Of a DNA stretch of 64,000 nucleotides, positions 9,398 to 18,400 are shown piece by piece. The stretch spans positions 181,980 through 245,979 of the forward strand of contig NZ_CAKMMG010000009.1 in assembly GCF_927798115.1 (NCBI RefSeq), given 5' to 3'. Source of the stretch: Paenibacillus auburnensis. Its GTDB lineage: Bacteria > Bacillota > Bacilli > Paenibacillales > Paenibacillaceae. The stretch's first letter is position 1. Each line of letters opens with the position of its first letter. The position numbers and the translations under genes were made by a program. The notes under the pieces are model-generated. The model worked only from the letters and a program-made list of their open reading frames with translations. It was not told the DNA's origin and searched no databases.

Positions 9398-9565
9398 CAA
9401 CCAGCTGGCGCATCCCACAGCGAAAATGAACGAAGCATCCGGTACCGGCAAACGGAAATAGGCGGCCTATTCCAACCTGCCCGGTTAAGGTGATCAATTC
9501 TCTATGGGGTGCGATTTCTAAAGGCGAAGGCGGCACATCATTCCCTGTCCGCCCGGTCAAACTGC

Positions 9566-9697
9566 GGGTTGCCTTTAAAAATGGATAGACCTATCCTGAG
9601 TCCTCTGCACATGGGCAGAACTTTAGCGCTATTCATATCTGAATTAGCCGCGCAAAGTACGAATCCGGATAAAATCTATCACATTCATTTGCAACCC
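9566..9697 (-). ncRNA. Candidate structured RNA between the SNF2 gene and hflX
   Basis: The 370-nt gap 9379-9749 has no convincing gene. It holds a closed multi-branch fold: the terminal stem GCAACCC/GGGTTGC (9691-9697 with 9566-9572) encloses hairpins at 9628-9648 (GCTATTCA...TGAATTAGC), 9604-9619 (TCTGC...GCAGA), 9583-9596 (GGATAG-AC-CTATCC) and a weaker one at 9661-9686. If transcribed with hflX, its 3' end would be the terminator at 9310-9343. I do not recognise it as 6S, RNase P, tmRNA, SRP RNA, T-box or a common riboswitch. The strand assignment rests on that terminator. Confidence 0.35.
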
Positions 9698-9749
9698 TCC
9701 GTTCCTAAAAGTTGAGTCCATCTTAGCACATCCATTATTTTCTGGCAAA

Positions 9750-12700
9750 TCAGCTTACCCATTCCCGGCGCAGGCTGAACAGATCCTTAAGTGCATCCGT
9801 GGACAGCTCGGTAATCCAGTTCTCGGAGCCGGAGATGACATCATCGCTGAGCTGCTGCTTACTCTCCAGCATTTCGTCAATGCGTTCCTCCAGGGTTCCA
9901 AGCGAGATGAATTTATGCACCTGCACATCCTTGGTCTGGCCCATCCGGTAGGCGCGGTCCGTGGCCTGATTCTCCACAGCCGGATTCCACCAGCGGTCGA
10001 AATGGAAGACATGGTTGGCTGCGGTCAGATTGAGGCCGACTCCGCCCGCTTTCAGTGAAAGGATGAATACATTCGGCTGATCGGCTGATGCCGGAGATCC
10101 GTCCGGAGGCGAAGGGGCCTGGAACTGCTCAATCATGCGGTCGCGGGCCTGCTTGGAGGTGCTGCCGTTCAGATACAGTACCGGTTCCTTCAGCTCCTGC
10201 TGGAGCACGGACTGTAGCATCCGGCCCATGCCGACATACTGGGTGAAGATCAGGCAGCGTTCGTTCTCTTCGCGCAGCTCCCGCACCATCGCCAGGAGCC
10301 GTTCCAGCTTCGCGGAACGCTCAATCAGAGAGGCGGTGCCTAGCCCGCCTTCTGCGGCCGGATCGGGCAGGGCCTCCTTCGTCAGCAGTACAGGATGATC
10401 ACAGAGCTGCTTAAGGCTGGTCAACGCGGCGAGAATAGCGCCTTTGCGCTCAATGCCTTCCAGCTTGTTCATCTTCTCCAGCAGCCCAGTTACATGCTGG
10501 TCATAGAGGGCCGCCTGCTCTGCGGTCAGGTTGACATAGGTCTTCATTTCATTTTTATCGGGAAGATCCAGCTGAATATGGGGATCTTTCTTTTTGCGGC
10601 GCAGCATGAAGGGCTTCACGAGCCGCTGCAGATCCGCTGTCCGCTCGGGATTCCGTTCTTTCTCTATGGCATTCGCGAACCGGTCCTGGAAGGACTTGGC
10701 GCTGCCCAGGTAGCCGGGTGTAATAAAATCGTAGATCGACCATAGCTCCGACAGCCGGTTCTCAATCGGCGTTCCTGTCAGGGCAATCCGGTGCAGGGCC
10801 GGGAAGCTGCGCACCGCCGCAGACTGCTTCGTCCCGGCGTTCTTGATGTTCTGTGCTTCATCCAGACATACTGCAGCCCAGGTGAACTGCTGCAGCAGCT
10901 CCTGGTCTAGTGCTGCCGTGGCGTAGGAGGTCAAGACTACATCGGCCTGCGAGGCTGCGCCGTAGAAGTACCCGGCATTCAGCCGCCTGCTGCCATAGTG
11001 CAGCATGACGTTCAGGGACGGGGCGAAGCGCTGTAGCTCCTTCTGCCAGTTGCCGAGTACGGAGGTCGGGCAGATGATCAGTGCCGGCCAGCCCGGAGGA
11101 TCCGTCTGCGGCTGGCCGCCCGCCGGGTCGGCCGCCAGCTCTTTCAGGTGCAGGAGATAGGAGATCAGCTGCACGGTTTTGCCGAGGCCCATATCATCGG
11201 CCAGGACGGCCCCGAGGCCGAAACGGCGGAGAAAGGCCAGCCAGGCGTAGCCTTCATGCTGATAGCTGCGAAGCTCGGCCTGCAGTGCGGCCGGTACAGC
11301 CGGCTTCGGCCACTGGTCACGCTGCCCAAGCTGGCCGATCAGCTGGACCAGATGCTCGTTCAGCTCCACTTCCAGCCGGAAGCGGGCCGCCTGCTCCTCG
11401 GCCTGCTCCGCTGCGGCTTCCTCGCTTAATCCATCTTCACCACTGCCCAGCAGATGCAGCTGCAATACGTCCTGGAAGGACAGGCCCTTGGACTTGTCCA
11501 TCCCGGCCATGGCCCGCTGAATCTGGGCCAGCAGGGCGGGGTCAAGCGGAATCCACTTGCCCCGGAACTGCACGAGCCGTTCGCCCCGGGCGACCAGCTC
11601 GGCGAACTCCGCCTCTGTAAGGTCGGCGTCGCCGATCGAGATGCGCCAGTCGAAGTCGACCAGCGCATCCAGCCCGAACAGCGACTTGCCGCCGCCGCGG
11701 CTGCCCTCGCCGGAGCTGATCTTGGCGCGCAGGCGCGGTTTCCGGCGGCTGGCGGCCTCCCACCACGCCGGCAGCAGCACCTGCCAGCCGGCTTCCAGCA
11801 GCAGCCGGCTGTCCTGTGTCAGGAACCGCCACGCGAGCGCGTCGCTGAGCGGTTCCCCGAGCACATCGTCCCCGTGGCCGATGTGCCCGCCGGGCAGGCT
11901 CTCGCGCAGCCGCGAGAGCCACCCGGCCGCCCGCTCGCGGACATGGGCCGTCCACGATGCGGGCCACTGGCCGTGCGGCTCGCCGTCTCCGGTGAGCCGC
12001 AGCGGCACAAGCGCGGATTCATCGCGCTTGTCCTGCAGGAGCAGCTGGAGCCGCCAGTAGGACGTGTCCGCGTCCGGCTCCAGCAGCTGCAGCGCCGGCC
12101 GGAACGGCGCGGTGTCGGCTTTCCAGCCGATGGACATCAGCCAGCTCTCGGCATCGATTCCGAGAGCTGATGCTCCGCTGCTACTGAACAGCAGCGGGAA
12201 TTCGCTGCGCAGGTCGCCGGCTTCGGCTTCCGTGCCGTAGTAGCGCTGGAACACCGCCGCTGAGAAGGCGGCGCCGAGCCCCTCGGCCAGTCCGCGCCGT
12301 TCAGCCAGCCCGCGCAGCGCGGCTGTAAGCTTGTCATTCCCTTCGGCCAGCAGCTGAAGGGCCTTGTCGTCCCAGTTCCACTGGAGCTGGCCTTCACGGT
12401 AAGCCGCGAAGCTGGGTACATACTGCTTCTCTGCCAGCAGCCCGGAGACGGCCGGGGCCAGCTCGGTCAGCAGGGCGGCATCGCCCTGCCAGCTCCAGCC
12501 CACATGCCGGAGCAGCCGGAGATCCGCGAAGAACGGGACCACCTGCTCGGCAGGCAGCACTACCAGCTCCACGCCATCCGCGTTTTGCAAGGTCAGCTCC
12601 GTTCCATAAAAAGACTCTTCATGCCAGGCAAACAGCTTCTGCTTCAGCTGAACACCGGGAACATAGTCGTCCCTGTCGTCGACGGCGTAAATCAGGGCAT

Positions 12701-12755
12701 CCCCGTACTTGGTCAGGGCGAGCTGGACGGTAATATTGCGCATATACTTGCTCAT
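9750..12755 (-). CDS. SNF2-family DNA-dependent ATPase/helicase
   Basis: A 1001-residue SNF2 protein. The N-terminal half (1 to about 470) is the bacterial SNF2-associated region. It is followed by RecA-like lobe 1 with ADDMGLGKT (Walker A, near 522), LDEAQNIKN (Walker B, near 632) and ALTGTPIENRL. Lobe 2 has FTQYVGMGRM, KAGGVGLNL (near 905) and WWNPAVENQATDRAYRMGQ (motif VI). Such enzymes translocate on duplex DNA and remodel protein-DNA complexes. The start codon overlaps the stop of the SWIM protein gene by 4 nt, so the two are translated together and probably act as one machine. Codon use in the N-terminal half is markedly G+C-rich, which produces long overlapping frames on the other strand; those are not genes. 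Confidence 0.93.
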   Translation of the reverse strand: MSKYMRNITVQLALTKYGDALIYAVDDRDDYVPGVQLKQKLFAWHEESFYGTELTLQNADGVELVVLPAEQVVPFFADLRLLRHVGWSWQGDAALLTELAPAVSGLLAEKQYVPSFAAYREGQLQWNWDDKALQLLAEGNDKLTAALRGLAERRGLAEGLGAAFSAAVFQRYYGTEAEAGDLRSEFPLLFSSSGASALGIDAESWLMSIGWKADTAPFRPALQLLEPDADTSYWRLQLLLQDKRDESALVPLRLTGDGEPHGQWPASWTAHVRERAAGWLSRLRESLPGGHIGHGDDVLGEPLSDALAWRFLTQDSRLLLEAGWQVLLPAWWEAASRRKPRLRAKISSGEGSRGGGKSLFGLDALVDFDWRISIGDADLTEAEFAELVARGERLVQFRGKWIPLDPALLAQIQRAMAGMDKSKGLSFQDVLQLHLLGSGEDGLSEEAAAEQAEEQAARFRLEVELNEHLVQLIGQLGQRDQWPKPAVPAALQAELRSYQHEGYAWLAFLRRFGLGAVLADDMGLGKTVQLISYLLHLKELAADPAGGQPQTDPPGWPALIICPTSVLGNWQKELQRFAPSLNVMLHYGSRRLNAGYFYGAASQADVVLTSYATAALDQELLQQFTWAAVCLDEAQNIKNAGTKQSAAVRSFPALHRIALTGTPIENRLSELWSIYDFITPGYLGSAKSFQDRFANAIEKERNPERTADLQRLVKPFMLRRKKKDPHIQLDLPDKNEMKTYVNLTAEQAALYDQHVTGLLEKMNKLEGIERKGAILAALTSLKQLCDHPVLLTKEALPDPAAEGGLGTASLIERSAKLERLLAMVRELREENERCLIFTQYVGMGRMLQSVLQQELKEPVLYLNGSTSKQARDRMIEQFQAPSPPDGSPASADQPNVFILSLKAGGVGLNLTAANHVFHFDRWWNPAVENQATDRAYRMGQTKDVQVHKFISLGTLEERIDEMLESKQQLSDDVISGSENWITELSTDALKDLFSLRREWVS

Positions 12756-14389
12756 GGGATCAGCTTTCCTTTCCGCAGCTCTTCCTGCAGGGCACGCAGC
12801 CTGCTGTTCCGGGAGGTGAAGGCTTCTAAGAATTCCTCCCAGCGCTCCTCGCGTTTAAGCTTCTTGTACAGCTTGGCTAACCGCTTCATCAGTTTGACGG
12901 CCGCTTTATAGCTATGCCGGTTTTTCTCCACCACAAACCGTTCTACGGCCTGGTGATAGAAGGGCAACAGCAGCTCCGGCGCATTTTTCTCCAGCGGCTG
13001 GAGATCGCTGACACGGAAATCAGAAGGGGCTTTGCCGGAAGATAACTGATAATCCATCCAGTCCTGCCATTTGCCATAGTCCAGCAGCAGGTCTTCGTAA
13101 ATTTCCCGGGATATCGGCAGCATGCCGGACAGCGTGTCCCACATCAGCGGTTCTGTCTCCGGTAAACGCCGGACCGCTTCTTTCCAGTACCCGGCATAAT
13201 CGCTGAGATTGTACAACCGGCTGGTCAGCAGAGGGCCGATTTCAGCAAGCCATGACGTCAGGCGTGACCAGTGTCCGGCTTCGGCGAGCGGGATAAGGAA
13301 GCTCATCAGCTCATCCGGATAAATGCCGGGCCGTTCCGCTGTCTTGCGGAGCAGCTCCCACGCCGCCCGGTCGTCGCTAAGCAGGTAATACATCCGGCTC
13401 TCAGCCAGCAGCAGCGACTGGCGCGAGTGTGCAGCTCCGAGCTCCTGTCCCTCCTGACGCAGGGCGTCCAGCTCTTCCGAATAGAGGGCCGCTCCATCCG
13501 TGTTGGGAGCAATCCATTTTCTCCAGAGCAGTTCATAACAGGCGGAGAAATAAGGCTGATCACGCGAGCGGTCACGCGCTTCCGTCAGCATCTCCTGCCG
13601 CAGATAGGATAAAGTATCCTTTACCCGCTGCCACTCTCCGGGTTCCTCCGCCAGCGGCAGCGTAGTATTCATCAGGCGGGTTACAGCGGCCTGAAGCTCA
13701 GAGACGGCCACGGCGGTATAATAACCGAGCGAATAGCCTAGGACAGGGGCTGCCGCTGCAGGCAGATTAGGCCTCAGCAGATTCTCCAGGATGAAGAGAT
13801 GCGCGTGCAGCTTGAACAGCATACCGGCAGCAGGGGAGAGCTGCGGCTTCGCCTCGGCAATGGCGGCCAGTGCCCTGTCGGCATACTGGGGGTTCCGCAC
13901 CGTATGCGCAAGCGGAGAGGTGAGCAGCTGAAGATATTCGCGCCACTGGGCTACCGTCCCTCCGGGAATGAGTCCGCCGAGCTTCTTCACCAAGGCGCTG
14001 CGGCTCCCGGTTCCTGCCGGGACCTCGGCGCTGGCAGCAGCTGCTTTGGGGCGGCTGACGACCGCCTTGGCATTGGCCAGGGAAGCCACGGACCGCTTTT
14101 GCGCATCAGCATAATACATGAGTACCGCCGCTATATGCTTACAGGGTTCATTCACCGGACAGTCGCAATAATTGCCTGGGAAATTGTCCAGGTTGATATA
14201 GACGCCATAGTTTTCCCGGCCTTCAACCATTGCCCTCATTTTCCGGGGTTCACTGATGGAGAATGTCTGCACCCGGTTCTGCTTATAATATTGAAATCCC
14301 CGCTTCAGGGTTAAATCATCGAAATAATAGGCCGCATCCGAAATGAGCTTGTTCCATTCGGCATCATCCAGGGCATAGTTTGGCTGCAT
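12752..14389 (-). CDS. SWIM zinc-finger protein
   Basis: A 545-residue protein with a SWIM finger at about residues 73-86 (NYCDCP...PCKH, the CxCxnCxH pattern that binds zinc). It is preceded by the typical SWIM N-terminus (FDDLTLKRGFQYYKQNRVQ). The remaining 400 residues are helical and end in a basic RLAKLYKKLKREERW segment. SWIM domains bind DNA or proteins and often pair with SNF2 ATPases, here encoded immediately downstream with a 4-nt overlap. The ATG at 14389 lies behind a short AT-rich promoter region. Function is inferred as recruitment or targeting of the SNF2 partner; the physiological role is not known to me. Confidence 0.88.
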   Translation of the reverse strand: MQPNYALDDAEWNKLISDAAYYFDDLTLKRGFQYYKQNRVQTFSISEPRKMRAMVEGRENYGVYINLDNFPGNYCDCPVNEPCKHIAAVLMYYADAQKRSVASLANAKAVVSRPKAAAASAEVPAGTGSRSALVKKLGGLIPGGTVAQWREYLQLLTSPLAHTVRNPQYADRALAAIAEAKPQLSPAAGMLFKLHAHLFILENLLRPNLPAAAAPVLGYSLGYYTAVAVSELQAAVTRLMNTTLPLAEEPGEWQRVKDTLSYLRQEMLTEARDRSRDQPYFSACYELLWRKWIAPNTDGAALYSEELDALRQEGQELGAAHSRQSLLLAESRMYYLLSDDRAAWELLRKTAERPGIYPDELMSFLIPLAEAGHWSRLTSWLAEIGPLLTSRLYNLSDYAGYWKEAVRRLPETEPLMWDTLSGMLPISREIYEDLLLDYGKWQDWMDYQLSSGKAPSDFRVSDLQPLEKNAPELLLPFYHQAVERFVVEKNRHSYKAAVKLMKRLAKLYKKLKREERWEEFLEAFTSRNSRLRALQEELRKGKLIP

Positions 14390-14680
14390 CGCAATCGGTC
14401 TCCTGTAGCAAAATAGTCTTTGTTCCTGCTTTGTTCCCCTATTATAGCACCTAAAAAGGATGAGCTTGCTACTCTTTCGTTTCTAATAAGTGAGCAGTCT
14501 CCTGACTCAATGAGGATCCCCGCTAATATGCGTTTATTTGATCTATGTACGTAGTAATAACTTCAAATTTATCTATAACAATTTTATCTCTAATTCTCTA
14601 TAATCCTAAAGAGTATGATATGCTCCATATTGCAGGACAACCCTGCTGCTCTAAGGTCTGATACTCAAGGGATGTAATAA

Positions 14681-14712
14681 ATTGAACTTGGGATTATTCT
14701 TTTAAGTTCAAT
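14681..14712. promoter_or_regulatory. Inverted repeat in the leader of the AraC-type regulator
   Basis: ATTGAACTT (14681-14689) and AAGTTCAAT (14704-14712) form a perfect 9-bp inverted repeat with a 14-nt spacer, ending 29 nt before the ATG at 14742. It may be an operator or an RNA hairpin near the ribosome site. The rest of the 350-nt AT-rich gap (14390-14741) contains a TATAAT at 14599-14604 but no clear -35 box and no gene. Confidence 0.45.
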
Positions 14713-14741
14713 CTATATAGCGGAAGGATGAAGCACTACCC

Positions 14742-17063
14742 ATGTTGCGATTTAAACTGAAATACCTGCTTAACAATAAACAGAACCGTCTGATTCTTAT
14801 ACTGACATTAAGTGTTTCACTATGCATCACGATCATTGCCCTTTTCTCCTACAGAGAGTACCGGCAGGCGCTGGATACGGAACTGAATACACCGAATGTT
14901 GAATTGCTGCAGATCAATCTGGATGTGACGAACCGGGCATTCCGGGAAGCGGATAACAAAGCGGTCGATTTATCGTTTAACCCGGAGGTCCTGGCTTATA
15001 TTTCTACAGATGCCGAGCATGCCGGGATCGCCGCAGCGCAGCCGCAAAATGTGCTAAATACACTGGTGGCGGAACCGGATATCCATTCGATCAGTGTGAT
15101 TAAGTTTCAGGATCATTCCGTTGTTTCAAGCGGATATGGCTACAGGGCCTCCTGGGAGGATGCGCCGGAGCATGCCTGGAGCGAATGGCTAGAGGAAATT
15201 AAGGAGAAGCCGCTCCTGATCAAAAGAAGGCTCTATACCGGCACGGATACCCGTTTGACCAATACTGAGCTCCTCTCGCTCGCCAGGCCGATTGTCCAGA
15301 ACGGCGAGGTTACCGGCGCAGTGCTGATTGATCTCGACTACGATACGCTGTTCTCCAAGATGTACACCCATCTGTCCAGTTATCAGTTTGTGTACAACCT
15401 GGAGGGAGATTTGATCTATCCGAAGCTCAATCTGCCTTTCCCGCTGGAGGAAATGAAGGATGTCCTGTCCGAAATCGATGTAAGCCCGTTCGCCCATGTC
15501 CAAATTGAAGGGCAGGCTTATATGGCGAATCAGGCCTTCTCCAATGTCACCGGCTGGCGGCTGGTTTCGCTGGTTCCGATGAAGCAACTGCTGAAGAATG
15601 TAACCACAGCACGCAATATGATGCTGATGCTGTCGCTGATCTCGATCACGGTCGGGTGCTCGGCGATTTATTATTACAATTTTGCCGCCTTCCGGCCGCT
15701 TAAACGGATCAGCAAGCTGCTCAGCCCTGAGGAAAAGGGGACAGGCCACGGCAATCTCTATGATCTGGAACCGGTAATCGGCAAGCTGGTCGGGGATTTC
15801 CAGAGTAAATCACTGGTCGCGGAGTGGAGTCTCCCGGAGCTGCGCTCCAAATTCCTCAGCGACCTGATTACCCGGAGTATCGGCAAGCAGGAAACGGAAA
15901 CCAAGTGGGAGCATTATTTTGCCGGCTGGGAACCTGGCCCCTTTGAAAGTCTGATCATTTCCATCGACCGTCATTCACATTGGGTGGCAGCTTACACCGA
16001 AGAGGATCAGCAGCTGCTTAAATATGCGATGAATAATATAGTAGTTGAGTTTTTCGAGCCTTCCTGGCGGACTGTTACGACGGCACCCCGGAAGGACTGT
16101 GTGGCCCTGCTGCTGCAGTCCAAAGGCGGGAGCGACAGTCAGAATCTGCATGAAGAAGCGCTGAAACTGGCTGATATTATAGCCGAGGTACTCCAAATAT
16201 CCGTATCCATAGGGATCGGTACTGAGGCCCCGGTGATTGCGCAGGTAGCCCGGTCCTATGCGGAAGCTGAAATGGCGTTGTCCTATCGCCTGTATGAAGG
16301 GTATGGACGTGTCCGCGACTATTCCGGGCTGGAGGGCAGGCTGGATGAGGGCAGCGGGGCAGCTGATGATGCCTGGAAGCAGGAAGTGCTGCATGCACTG
16401 AGAGTTTCCGATGCTGCTACAGGCCGGCAGTGGGTGCATCGATGGTCGGCCGAACTACGCAAAAAAGAAGTCCAGCCGCAGAAGATTATTCGTGTCTTGA
16501 ATGATCTGCTGGAGGAAATTATCAACATTACCGCATCCGGAGGGTACACGCTCCCGGCGGAGCTGGCGGATTATACCTGGTATCAGGTTACGACTCTTGA
16601 TCTTAACGATATAGAAGAGATGCTGTGCAGTATTGTTGACCAGATGTCGAGTGCCTTTGAAGTACACCGGCAGTCCAAGGAATATTTACTGGTGCAGAAT
16701 TTGATTGAATTTATGGAGACTCATTTGCAGGAGAATATCGGGCTTCAGGATATCGCCGCCCATGTGAATATGGGTGTGTCCTCGGTAAGCACGATCTTCA
16801 AGGAAGAGACCGGGACGACCCTTTATGACTATTTGACCAACCTGAGAATGGACAAAGCCTGCGAGCTTCTGCAGGGCAGTAGCCTCAAAGTATCCGAGAT
16901 TGCCCAGCTTGTCGGCTACCAGAACGAGAACAGCTTCATCCGTGTCTTCCGTAAGAGCAAATCGATAACACCGGGCAAGTTCCGGGAGAACAGCAAATCT
17001 TCCAATCAGTATGCAGATCTGCCAAAACCGCATGGTTCCGGCGTTTCTGAGGATTCGGAATAA
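14742..17063 (+). CDS. Membrane-bound AraC-family regulator with extracytoplasmic sensor
   Basis: A 773-residue protein with a transmembrane segment near the N-terminus (about 17-37), an extracytoplasmic sensor of about 250 residues, and a second transmembrane segment (about 292-313). A cytoplasmic linker with a degenerate YesN-like domain follows. The C-terminal AraC/XylS double HTH (about 652-751) contains IGLQDIAAHVNMG and the family signature KVSEIAQLVGYQNENSFIRVFRKS. Proteins of this build sense external sugars and activate adjacent glycan transport and degradation genes. The downstream TctC-like receptor and KdgT permease are on the same strand and are plausible targets. The ATG has a GGAAGGATG-type site upstream. 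Confidence 0.88.
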   Translation: MLRFKLKYLLNNKQNRLILILTLSVSLCITIIALFSYREYRQALDTELNTPNVELLQINLDVTNRAFREADNKAVDLSFNPEVLAYISTDAEHAGIAAAQPQNVLNTLVAEPDIHSISVIKFQDHSVVSSGYGYRASWEDAPEHAWSEWLEEIKEKPLLIKRRLYTGTDTRLTNTELLSLARPIVQNGEVTGAVLIDLDYDTLFSKMYTHLSSYQFVYNLEGDLIYPKLNLPFPLEEMKDVLSEIDVSPFAHVQIEGQAYMANQAFSNVTGWRLVSLVPMKQLLKNVTTARNMMLMLSLISITVGCSAIYYYNFAAFRPLKRISKLLSPEEKGTGHGNLYDLEPVIGKLVGDFQSKSLVAEWSLPELRSKFLSDLITRSIGKQETETKWEHYFAGWEPGPFESLIISIDRHSHWVAAYTEEDQQLLKYAMNNIVVEFFEPSWRTVTTAPRKDCVALLLQSKGGSDSQNLHEEALKLADIIAEVLQISVSIGIGTEAPVIAQVARSYAEAEMALSYRLYEGYGRVRDYSGLEGRLDEGSGAADDAWKQEVLHALRVSDAATGRQWVHRWSAELRKKEVQPQKIIRVLNDLLEEIINITASGGYTLPAELADYTWYQVTTLDLNDIEEMLCSIVDQMSSAFEVHRQSKEYLLVQNLIEFMETHLQENIGLQDIAAHVNMGVSSVSTIFKEETGTTLYDYLTNLRMDKACELLQGSSLKVSEIAQLVGYQNENSFIRVFRKSKSITPGKFRENSKSSNQYADLPKPHGSGVSEDSE

Positions 17064-17250
17064 GATAATACGATTGCCGCCCACCCTCTGTATACGGTAA
17101 TGTTCTATTTGAGAAAACTTTCACAGCTGCCAAAAACGCAGCTGATGTCCAAAGGATTCAGGGGGTGGAGCACAGGGGATAGAACGGAATATATATAGTA
17201 ACGCTTCCGGTCAGTTGCCCAACACAAGAATGGAGAAAGAGGGATGGCTT

Positions 17251-18255
17251 GTGAAACGGACGACAAAGATAGCGATTGGATCAGCAGCCGTAATTATGGC
17301 TGTGCTTCTCTTCACCTTAGCCCGCATGAACGGATATAACAGCAGCGGGAGCACAAGTGGCGATTTCCCCAAGAAACCGATCACATTAATCGTGCCATAT
17401 GCCGCCGGCGGCGGAACAGATACTACAGCAAGGGCTTTAGCCAAAGCTACGGAGAAAGTTCTGGGCCAGCCAGTCATTGTACTTAACCGCACAGGCGGCG
17501 GAGGTTCTGTCGGACTCATGGAGGGTGCAAATGCCAAGGCTGACGGTTATACGGTTACGTTTTTGCCGGCTGAACTAACGATTCTGCCGCATTTGGGACT
17601 ATTGCCGATTACTTATGAGAAGTTTAAACCTATCGCTCAAACGAATTTTGATCCTTCCGCCATTACCGTAAGAGCCGAAGCGCCGTGGCAAACCGTAAAT
17701 GAATTTCTCGACTTTGCGAAAGCGCATCCAGGTGAATTGAAAATGGGAAACGCAGGAACGGGGAGCATTTGGCATTTAGCCGCCGTAACATTGGAACGGG
17801 AAACAGGTGTGAAGTTTGCACATATTCCTTTTGAAGGTGCGGGGCCTGCCGTCTCTGCCTTGATGGACGGTTTTGTCGATGCGGTACCGGTAAGTCCTGC
17901 CGAGGTGAAGAAATACGTGGATGAAGGAAAGCTGCGGACGCTGGCCGTTAATGCCGACAAACGCTCGGAAGCGCTGCCGGACGTGCCTACGCTGGAGGAA
18001 CAGACCGGAATACATGTGAACTTCACCAGTACATGGAGAGGGCTTGCTGTACCAAAGGATACACCGGATGCCATTGCGGATCTGCTGGCACAGGCCTTTA
18101 TTAAGGGAACGGAAGACAGAACCTTCCGCGAAGCTATGACAATGAACGGACTTGGACTGCTGGTTAGGGACGGTAAGGCGTTCTCGCGGCAGCTCAAGGA
18201 AAGTGACGATTTATTCTCCAAAATGATTCCGGAGCTCGGGCTAAGCCGTAACTGA
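17251..18255 (+). CDS. TctC/Bug-family solute-binding protein (orphan)
   Basis: The product belongs to the tripartite tricarboxylate transporter receptor family. Hallmarks are ITLIVPYAAGGGTDTTAR (starting about residue 36), the GGGGSVG loop and MGNAGTGSIWHLAA. A single hydrophobic segment at residues 5-23 anchors or exports it; no lipobox Cys follows. The preferred start is GTG 17251 with GAGGG 7 nt upstream; the frame also runs to ATG 17230 and TTG 17215, which have poorer ribosome sites. The usual TctA and TctB membrane partners are absent here. The gene instead sits between a YesN-like regulator and kdgT, so it may have a sensory role or supply a distant permease (inference). Confidence 0.85.
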   Translation: MKRTTKIAIGSAAVIMAVLLFTLARMNGYNSSGSTSGDFPKKPITLIVPYAAGGGTDTTARALAKATEKVLGQPVIVLNRTGGGGSVGLMEGANAKADGYTVTFLPAELTILPHLGLLPITYEKFKPIAQTNFDPSAITVRAEAPWQTVNEFLDFAKAHPGELKMGNAGTGSIWHLAAVTLERETGVKFAHIPFEGAGPAVSALMDGFVDAVPVSPAEVKKYVDEGKLRTLAVNADKRSEALPDVPTLEEQTGIHVNFTSTWRGLAVPKDTPDAIADLLAQAFIKGTEDRTFREAMTMNGLGLLVRDGKAFSRQLKESDDLFSKMIPELGLSRN

Positions 18256-18257
18256 AA

Positions 18258-18271
18258 TGAAAGCGCGGTCA
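18258..18271 (+). promoter_or_regulatory. Candidate CcpA (cre) operator upstream of kdgT
   Basis: TGAAAGCGCGGTCA matches the TGWAANCGNTNWCA consensus at every constrained position except one (G for T). It starts 3 nt after the TctC stop and 130 nt before kdgT, where CcpA binding would repress kdgT under carbon catabolite control. Confidence 0.5.
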
Positions 18272-18400
18272 GGCAAATAATCTCAGGGGGAAACTCCGGG
18301 GACTGGTTTGCTGCGCCCCAACGAGGAATAATAAGTAAAAAATGTAAATTAATTTAATCGATTTCTTAACCATATTAGACGAAGGGTATGATCAAACGAT

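Noticed and set aside
9291..9560. 89-codon minus-strand frame upstream of hflX
   Set aside because: It reads through the intrinsic terminator stem and T-run, has no ribosome site and unlikely composition.
11081..12170. Several long plus-strand frames opposite the SNF2 gene
   Set aside because: They are by-products of G+C-rich codons in the SNF2 N-terminal half; their Arg/Pro-rich translations show no domain.
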